Shown: positions 58,755-64,000 of the stretch, in pieces | Layout: the number at the start of each line of letters is the position of its first letter | How positions within the stretch are numbered: the stretch's first letter is position 1 | Source: Piscirickettsiaceae bacterium | GTDB taxonomy: Bacteria; Pseudomonadota; Gammaproteobacteria; Nitrosococcales; Methylophagaceae | NCBI GenBank assembly: GCA_024685995.1 | Contig: JAIBDY010000004.1 | Location: forward strand, 1-64,000 | DNA length: 64,000 nucleotides | Direction: 5' to 3' | Position numbers and translations under genes: made by a program | The notes under the pieces: model-generated | Seen by the model: the letters and a program-made list of their open reading frames with translations, nothing else | Told to the model about the DNA's origin: nothing | Databases searched by the model: none

Positions 58755-59177
58755 ATGAAGTTTAAACTTATACCTCAAAGGGATATGGCCGTCGTTGTAC
58801 CTCTGCTGCAAATTTTAAACCCTAAGATTGAAGAAGCGGTGTTAGTTCAGCGACTATCGGAAATGTGTGAGCAAGGTTATCAATGCGTCGGTGCATATGA
58901 CAATAAAAAGCTGGTCGCAATTTGCGGTTTATGGATTATTACGAAGTATTATATTGGTAAGCACATAGAACCAGATAACATGATTATAAGCCCTGAGTAC
59001 AGGTCGAAGGGGCTGGGGAAAGACATGATGAAGTGGGTTTATGAGTATGGTCAGTCTCAGGGATGTGTTGCAAGCGAATTGAATTGCTACCTCACGAATG
59101 AGGCAGCAAACAGATTTTGGGCTAATGAAGGCTATGAACGCATCGCCTATCATTATCAGAAACCCCTAAAACCGTAA
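58755..59177 (+). CDS. GNAT family N-acetyltransferase
   Basis: A 140-aa single GNAT domain. The acetyl-CoA pyrophosphate loop reads SPEYRSKGLGKDMMKW (Q/R-x-x-G-x-G/A pattern), preceded by the strand VAICGLWII and followed by ELNCYLTNEAANRFWANEGY, the usual final helix and strand. The acceptor is unknown: a small metabolite or protein N-terminus is possible. It lies 121 nt after hldE with an independent, weakly defined start, in a stretch where gene order looks less conserved than in the rest of the window. Confidence 0.85.
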   Translation: MKFKLIPQRDMAVVVPLLQILNPKIEEAVLVQRLSEMCEQGYQCVGAYDNKKLVAICGLWIITKYYIGKHIEPDNMIISPEYRSKGLGKDMMKWVYEYGQSQGCVASELNCYLTNEAANRFWANEGYERIAYHYQKPLKP

Positions 59178-59277
59178 TAATTGATGAACACCGCTTTAGG
59201 GTTTTGCGTAAAGCCTCAAGAGGTGATAAAAGCGTAGTAAACAGGTCGTTATCGTTTTCAGACAAGGGATGTTAAAT

Positions 59278-59565
59278 ATGAAAAGAGTCGTTATTCTCGC
59301 CCTTATAGGCTTTAGTGCGTGGAATTATTATGCCAACAATGTTATTGCTATGCCTAGTTCACCCTCATCGTCTGTGGTGGCTGGCGGCCCCGGTAGTAAA
59401 ACTGATGAGCCATCGCCACAAGCTAAATTTACCTGCGATGGGCGAGCGCATTGCAGTCAAATGAACTCAAGAACCGAAGCCGTTTTCTTTATCAACCATT
59501 GCCCAAATACCAAGATGGACGGTGATCGTGATGGAATCCCTTGTGAAAACGATTCTCGGTTTTGA
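59278..59565 (+). CDS. Secreted excalibur-domain protein
   Basis: A 95-aa protein with an N-terminal signal or anchor (VVILALIGFSAWNYYANNV), a Ser/Pro/Gly-rich linker and a C-terminal excalibur domain: CDGRAHCSQM, EAVFFINHCPN and KMDGDRDGIPCE. The last part is a DxDxDG-type calcium loop, and the cysteines can pair. I chose the ATG at 59278, with AAGGG 9 nt upstream, over one three codons earlier. The function of these small proteins is unknown; the domain is related to extracellular nuclease-like modules. Confidence 0.82.
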   Translation: MKRVVILALIGFSAWNYYANNVIAMPSSPSSSVVAGGPGSKTDEPSPQAKFTCDGRAHCSQMNSRTEAVFFINHCPNTKMDGDRDGIPCENDSRF

Positions 59566-59603
59566 CGTGTCGAAAAAGAGGATAGGTTAATTATTCCGTT
59601 TAC

Positions 59604-59637
59604 TCACGCTTAGTTGAAATAACGTCATTAGGCGTGA
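59604..59637. repeat. imperfect inverted repeat between convergent genes
   Basis: TCACGCTTA / TAGGCGTGA (one G-U in RNA) with a 16-nt loop lies between the excalibur gene and the convergent NAD(P)-binding gene. No T tract follows, so a terminator role is doubtful. Confidence 0.3.
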
Positions 59638-59652
59638 TGGTCACAAATTATC

Positions 59653-60378
59653 CTAAACATGCTTATTATAAATCACGGGCATCTGTCCTTGCCATTGCTG
59701 CCAAAGTTTATCGCTAGTTATTAACTCAGCCATAAAGTGGCCAACATTAATGCGACTCGTCTGACCGGTATCAAAAATAGCACTGCGTGTCGGTGAAGCG
59801 TGAAGCTGATACTCCGTCACTTCATTTTCATCAACAAGCCTATCTGGGCGGACAGCAATCCATTCGATGTACTTATGGGTTGGCCCTATTTCAGTCCGTA
59901 AAAAGTTAGCAGCTTGTTCATTATCAACATGGGGCGGCAGTAAGAATCGCAGTAAGCCAATCACGCAATGTTGTGCTAATGAAATGGGTTCAACCAAATT
60001 TCGATTACGGTTACCAGTGGTATTCATCAACACCAACTTAACGGTTTGATCGGGGGTGTTTGCTTCAATAGCTCGACACAAATTGCGAACCGCATCGGTC
60101 ACTAAGCGTCGAGGCTGACCATAAATACCCTGAAACGATAAAGTGTGACCTAAGCAGGATAATACGGCATCACAATCAACCAGATGCTGCTGCAAGTCAA
60201 GTAGCTTCATTTCTGAAATATTGCCGGTAATTAGTGACAATTTGGCGTCATTTAGTATGCTTTTTGGTAATTTACTGGTCGGTCTAACCAGCGCTTTAAC
60301 GTGAATATCTCGTGCTAGTAATTGGTGAATAAGGTGTATTCCTGTGGCGCCATTGGCGCCGACGATGAAGACAGTCAT
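59653..60378 (-). CDS. NAD(P)-binding atypical short-chain dehydrogenase (NmrA-like)
   Basis: A 241-aa Rossmann protein starting MTVFIVGANGATGIHLIHQL, the GxxGxxG dinucleotide loop of the atypical SDR group, and VKALVRPTSKLP, with Arg after strand 2 favouring NADP(H). DAVLSCLGHTLSFQGIYGQP and LVLMNTTGNRNRN continue the core. The Tyr-x3-Lys catalytic pair of classical SDRs is not obvious, so it may be a redox sensor or an isomerase/reductase of unknown substrate. It is convergent with the excalibur gene and divergent from the orphan ORF at 60520. Confidence 0.8.
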   Translation of the reverse strand: MTVFIVGANGATGIHLIHQLLARDIHVKALVRPTSKLPKSILNDAKLSLITGNISEMKLLDLQQHLVDCDAVLSCLGHTLSFQGIYGQPRRLVTDAVRNLCRAIEANTPDQTVKLVLMNTTGNRNRNLVEPISLAQHCVIGLLRFLLPPHVDNEQAANFLRTEIGPTHKYIEWIAVRPDRLVDENEVTEYQLHASPTRSAIFDTGQTSRINVGHFMAELITSDKLWQQWQGQMPVIYNKHV

Positions 60379-60519
60379 GGTGAAAACCTATGCGTTGGTA
60401 GGGTGAGAATGTTGCTACGGATTATTTTGATTGTTAAGGCGCTCTTAATAATCTGAGATTACAGTTCATAGCCTAATGATACTTAAAAGCGTGCACAGCG
60501 CCATCAATAAGGCTAGAAA

Positions 60520-60771
60520 ATGACTGAATTTAATCAAAAACATCCAACCCTATGGCTATTTTTCAATTTCATGCCAAATAGTGAGCTGATCATAAGACTG
60601 GCGCATGGCAGAGGTATCTTGATCGGCCAAGCCAGCTTGGCGGTGTTTATCCATACTTTGCCAGATATGAACGACATCACTTTTGATGAGGTGAATCGTT
60701 CCAAGAGCCTAATGTCCGAGAGTTTGATTACTCAACCGCGTTGGCTAGGGAGCGCTGACACGCCTAAATGA
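60520..60771 (+). CDS. possible small orphan protein
   Basis: An 83-codon frame with AAGG seven nt before its ATG. It starts MTEFNQKHPTLWLFFNFMP and has a moderately hydrophobic centre but no signal peptide or motif. I recognise no family. It could be a real small protein, or the remnant of a larger gene; codon use does not decide in so short a frame. The flanking 180 bp up to the fusion gene contain only a weak promoter. Confidence 0.3.
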   Translation: MTEFNQKHPTLWLFFNFMPNSELIIRLAHGRGILIGQASLAVFIHTLPDMNDITFDEVNRSKSLMSESLITQPRWLGSADTPK

Positions 60772-60951
60772 TTAGGTGATTTTAATCCGATTAAGTCAAA
60801 ACCTTAACAGGCGTCATCAGACCAAGATTTATCATTGTCGCCGTGAAAATTATGGGTTAACAGCGTCAGTAAAAGGGGTGAAGCAGTGTTTTACGGTGTT
60901 AAAAGCCATGATACACTCCGGGGTTGTCTTCATCATTAGGCTTGGTTTAAT

Positions 60952-63177
60952 TTGACTCCTCGATTCCATTATTATTTGCGTTCAGCAAAGCATATTACGC
61001 ATTCCCTTGTTAAGTCTAGGTTTTGGTCCGTGCATTCGCCTATGGTGCAACCGGGCGTGACCATTGACAATGACTTCTTTGGGATTAATATTGCGCCGTC
61101 TGCTGATCCTCAAGTTGATGATTTTATTATTGAACAGTTACAGGCATTGGGCTTGCAGCATGTTCGGATGAATTTCACTTATGATTCATTGGGCGGCTAC
61201 GCGGAAAGGTTATTGAAGCGCGTTATCGCCGCAGACTTTAAAGTGTTGTTGGACTTGATTCCCCCATTTCAAGATGCCAAGAAATTCACAGCCAGTGCAC
61301 AGCAGCGATGGGCAGATTTTTTGAATACCATTGCTGAAAAATATGGCGATAAATTGACGGCCATTGAGATAGGTTCAACCCCAAATCGCGGCCGTTGGTC
61401 TGGTTTTGAACCTGCAGATTATTTAATTGCCTGGCGTATCTCCAATGAGACTTTAAAGCCGTTAGGAATTATTTTAGCTGGCCCGAATGTGTCGGATTTT
61501 GAGCCTTTATGTAGTATTCAATTGCTCAGTGAGATGCAGTTGCAAGGCCATGCGCCCGATATTTACACCAACAATTTATTTGTCGAACGGGTGATTCAAC
61601 CAGAAGCCTATGACCATCGCGTATTAGGCAAAGCCATGACGTATATGATGCGAATTAACTTGGTTAAAAAATCGCGCATTATGGCGGCAATTGGCCGTGA
61701 CTATGGTGTTGACAAGACGATCTGTACTTATAAGTGTTGGTCGAGTAAACGCTTACGCCGTTGGTCAGTAAAACCTGAGCGAAAAAAGTCAGATTATTTA
61801 ATTCGTTATTTGGTGCTTGCCGCGACAGCAGGCGCCTTAAGTAAAGTGTACTGGGGACCGTTGATTTGTAGTCGAGATGGTTTAATCAGCGATGGTTCAA
61901 CAGGCTACCCAGTGATTGACAATGTCACTTTTTATAAGCAAGTTCGTGGTGATTTTGCCAACTTTGAAATCCGAGAAGCATTTTATGCCTATGCCAATCT
62001 GATCAAATTATTATCGGGTGCGTCCTGTATTCAAGCGGTGAATGCCGATAAGGGATTGCATCACTTTATTTTTAATACCGCAGACCAAAAACAGTTACAC
62101 ATTGTGTGGACCCAAGATCGTGGTTGTGTTGATGCAGAACAACTTTATAGCCGACAACAATTAGATAGTGGACATGTACTCGATGCGTTGGGTGAAGCAC
62201 AGCCGCAATCAGTATTGAGTTTTGGCGAACGGCCGACGTTTATTGTGTTTGAACAGCCAGAAACCTTAAAGCACAACGTACAACAACTTGCATACATAGC
62301 AGCGCAGCCGCATGGCGTTGCCTTTGGCATGATGGAAGAGATACGTTATCTACCTTGGACAGAAGGAAAGTGGCGCGGTGCGGTCGCAGTGAAGCCAGGC
62401 GAAGAGGCCAAGACCAAAGCACAAACCTTGTTACCGGGATCATTATTAACCGCGCCACAATTATCGGTCCATCGCGATCAACGTAACAAAGTATGGAGTA
62501 TTCAACACCCTTTAGATCCAACTGATACGATCGTGGTCAAAGAAAATCGGGCGCGGGGGATCAAAAAGTTTACCTATCGTTTTAAAGCCAGCAAAGGTCA
62601 ACGTCATTGGAATAATGCTTGGGAAATGTTGCGGCGGGGCGTCAAGAGCCCAACCCCAATCGCCTATTTTGAACAAACAGAAAACGCAGGCATTACGCAT
62701 AATTATTATGTTTGCGAGTACGTCGATGCCGCATTTTCAGTGCGTGATGCTTTCACCGCTTTCGGCGAAGGGCATGATAGTTACCAAGGTTTTAGTAAAG
62801 AAAGCATTATCAAAGCCGTCGCCGACTATAGCTGCAATATGCACGATGAAAAAATCATTCATCACGATCTGACTGGTGGTAATTTATTGGTTACAACCGA
62901 GAATAATGACATTAATATCACTGCCATTGATATTGGTAGAGCAACAATTTATATGACAAAACGCGTTAGCGAGCGTGAGCGTTTGCTCGATCTGATGCGT
63001 TGTTGTTATAAATTGAACTGGCCAAATCGTGAATTATTTATGGATTATTATTTTGAGGCTTATGGTGGCAAATTTGCCCAGCGCTGGAAGACATCATTGA
63101 GCTATTATGATTGGAAATTAAGGGCCAAGAAAAAATTAAAACGCATCTTAAAAGGCAAATGGAAAAATCTTAAATGA
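60952..63177 (+). CDS. Glycosidase-like / WaaP-InaA kinase fusion protein
   Basis: A 741-aa two-part protein. Residues about 35-440 resemble a clan GH-A TIM-barrel glycosidase: FFGINIAPS, LGLQHVRMNFTYD, KVLLDLIPPF and EIGSTPNRGRWSGFEPADY follow the strand order of GH39/GH5-like enzymes. At the usual acid/base site (NEP) it reads STP, so hydrolysis is doubtful. Residues about 505-735 form an LPS-kinase-like domain with Lys in TIVVKEN (about 530), HHDLTGGNLL (about 637-646) and DIGRA (about 660), all kinase essentials. The TTG at 60952 is the only start before an upstream stop; an ATG at 61042 is the alternative. The acyltransferase gene overlaps its stop. A role in surface glycan modification is inferred. 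Confidence 0.7.
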   Translation: MTPRFHYYLRSAKHITHSLVKSRFWSVHSPMVQPGVTIDNDFFGINIAPSADPQVDDFIIEQLQALGLQHVRMNFTYDSLGGYAERLLKRVIAADFKVLLDLIPPFQDAKKFTASAQQRWADFLNTIAEKYGDKLTAIEIGSTPNRGRWSGFEPADYLIAWRISNETLKPLGIILAGPNVSDFEPLCSIQLLSEMQLQGHAPDIYTNNLFVERVIQPEAYDHRVLGKAMTYMMRINLVKKSRIMAAIGRDYGVDKTICTYKCWSSKRLRRWSVKPERKKSDYLIRYLVLAATAGALSKVYWGPLICSRDGLISDGSTGYPVIDNVTFYKQVRGDFANFEIREAFYAYANLIKLLSGASCIQAVNADKGLHHFIFNTADQKQLHIVWTQDRGCVDAEQLYSRQQLDSGHVLDALGEAQPQSVLSFGERPTFIVFEQPETLKHNVQQLAYIAAQPHGVAFGMMEEIRYLPWTEGKWRGAVAVKPGEEAKTKAQTLLPGSLLTAPQLSVHRDQRNKVWSIQHPLDPTDTIVVKENRARGIKKFTYRFKASKGQRHWNNAWEMLRRGVKSPTPIAYFEQTENAGITHNYYVCEYVDAAFSVRDAFTAFGEGHDSYQGFSKESIIKAVADYSCNMHDEKIIHHDLTGGNLLVTTENNDINITAIDIGRATIYMTKRVSERERLLDLMRCCYKLNWPNRELFMDYYFEAYGGKFAQRWKTSLSYYDWKLRAKKKLKRILKGKWKNLK

Positions 63178-64000
63178 GAGATGATGGCATTGATATTCTC
63201 AGGGCCATAGGCTTATTGATGATTATCCTTGCACATGTTTCACCGCCCGATATAGTTTTCCAAATGCGTAACTTTGATGTACCTCTGATGGTTTTAGTCT
63301 CAGGCATGGCTTTTGGACTGAGTTATAAGAGGAGTGAAGCCTATCTCGCGTATCTATGGAAGCGGTTTCAAAGGCTCGCTTTCCCCGTTTGGATTTTCTT
63401 GACCGTATATTTTACATTTCAACTGGTTTTTGATTTTTTACCCAGTCCAGCTATCGTATTAAGCTCATACCTTTTTTCGGGCGGGATAGGGTTTGTATGG
63501 ATAATCAGGGTTTTTTTACTAGTCGCTTTGGTAGCGCCTCTGCTATATAACTATCATAAGGCAACAAAGTCACATACTCAGTATTTTACGGTTTTAGGCA
63601 TTTGTTTTATTTGTTACGAAAGTTTGCGTTATATTTCTATGCCTTATCTGGATAACGAGATAGCTGGAAAAGTCGGGCAAATAACGCATTATATTATCCC
63701 CTATTCAATCATATTTGCTGTCGGTTTGAGGTTGACAAGGCTAGAGAAGAAAAAAGTGGGCCAGCTCGCAACAGGCAGTTTTCTTATTTTTTCTTTAATA
63801 GCGGGGGCTTTGTGGCAAAGTACGGGTAGTTTTGTACCCACCCAAGCTTTCAAATACCCACCGTCGATATATTACTTTTCTTATGCTGTGTTCATGTCTT
63901 GTGTGTTGTGGCTTTACAGCGCGCGGATAGAAAGTTTGATGATTCAGCTGCAGATAAAAGAAAAAATTCTGTTTATAGCGCAAAACTCTATTTGGATGTA
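63174..64000 (+). CDS. Acyltransferase family 3 membrane protein (partial)
   Basis: The reading frame runs off the window after 275 codons. It begins with MRDDGIDILRAIGLLMIILA followed by HVSPP, the R/D...LRA...H pattern of Acyl_transf_3 (OafA/WecH-type) proteins, with the catalytic-type His in the first helix region. About eight to nine hydrophobic segments follow, and FIAQNSIWM at the edge corresponds to the conserved S-WIY segment near the end of the domain. These enzymes O-acylate surface polysaccharides or LPS from acyl-CoA. The ATG overlaps the stop of the fusion gene (ATGA), so the two are translationally coupled. Confidence 0.82.
   Translation, partial: MRDDGIDILRAIGLLMIILAHVSPPDIVFQMRNFDVPLMVLVSGMAFGLSYKRSEAYLAYLWKRFQRLAFPVWIFLTVYFTFQLVFDFLPSPAIVLSSYLFSGGIGFVWIIRVFLLVALVAPLLYNYHKATKSHTQYFTVLGICFICYESLRYISMPYLDNEIAGKVGQITHYIIPYSIIFAVGLRLTRLEKKKVGQLATGSFLIFSLIAGALWQSTGSFVPTQAFKYPPSIYYFSYAVFMSCVLWLYSARIESLMIQLQIKEKILFIAQNSIWM

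Overview
The window is an ordinary chromosomal segment of a gammaproteobacterium. Gene orders shared with Pseudomonas-type genomes include rpmA-obgE-proB, glyQ-glyS-gmhB-plsC, petABC-sspAB, lptM-lysA-dapF-DUF484-xerC, polA-DUF2782-thrB and pilB-pilC-pilD-coaE-zapD-yacG. Genes for tetrahydromethanopterin (H4MPT)-linked C1 metabolism (mtdA-like, beta-RFAP synthase, mtdB, ATP-grasp) mark it as a methylotroph. The moderate GC content and this combination point to something like Methylophaga, but that is inference. I saw no CRISPR array, prophage, insertion sequence, rRNA or tRNA.

Layout. 1-2466: end of rpmA, then obgE-proB. 2485-5068 (minus): a periplasmic operon of diheme peroxidase, Tat-exported metallophosphoesterase and monoheme cytochrome. 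5462-12546: MFS transporter, rpsT (UUG start), an xthA-ampG-like operon, small secreted proteins, a CynX-type MFS and ssb. 12588-17469: YajR-like MFS, uvrA, CYTH protein. 17488-20398 (minus): gshB-apbE-tonB. 20568-27090: glyQS, gmhB, plsC and a FimX-like c-di-GMP effector. 27138-32022 (minus): mtdA-like, RFAP synthase, mtdB, ATP-grasp, then htpX. 32289-37325: gltX, then petABC-sspA-sspB. 37823-42410: fmdB-DUF502-aspS-CHCC zinc finger-mutT-nadA. 42412-47978 (minus): pilB-pilC-pilD-coaE-zapD-yacG. 48129-51951: lptM-lysA-dapF-DUF484-xerC. 51961-58633: polA (minus), DUF2782, thrB, waaC, hldE. 58755-64000: an accessory-looking stretch with a GNAT protein, an excalibur protein, an NAD(P)-binding protein, an orphan ORF, a glycosidase-like/WaaP-kinase fusion and a truncated acyltransferase.

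How genes work together. gmhB, hldE and waaC supply and transfer the LPS heptose, and the fusion protein plus acyltransferase at the right edge probably modify surface glycans. pilB, pilC and pilD make the type IV pilus motor, platform and prepilin peptidase, and the FimX-like protein is its probable c-di-GMP regulator. petABC is the bc1 complex that would receive electrons generated by methylotrophy. mtdA-like, mtdB and RFAP synthase serve formaldehyde oxidation on H4MPT and its cofactor synthesis.

Most worth a second look: the glycosidase-like/kinase fusion, whose glycosidase half lacks the usual catalytic glutamate; the side-by-side MtdA-like and MtdB dehydrogenases with cofactor genes; the peroxidase-phosphoesterase-cytochrome operon; the degenerate FimX-like protein; and a tiny lysine-rich ORF overlapping fmdB. 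None is proven to be a new system from sequence alone.
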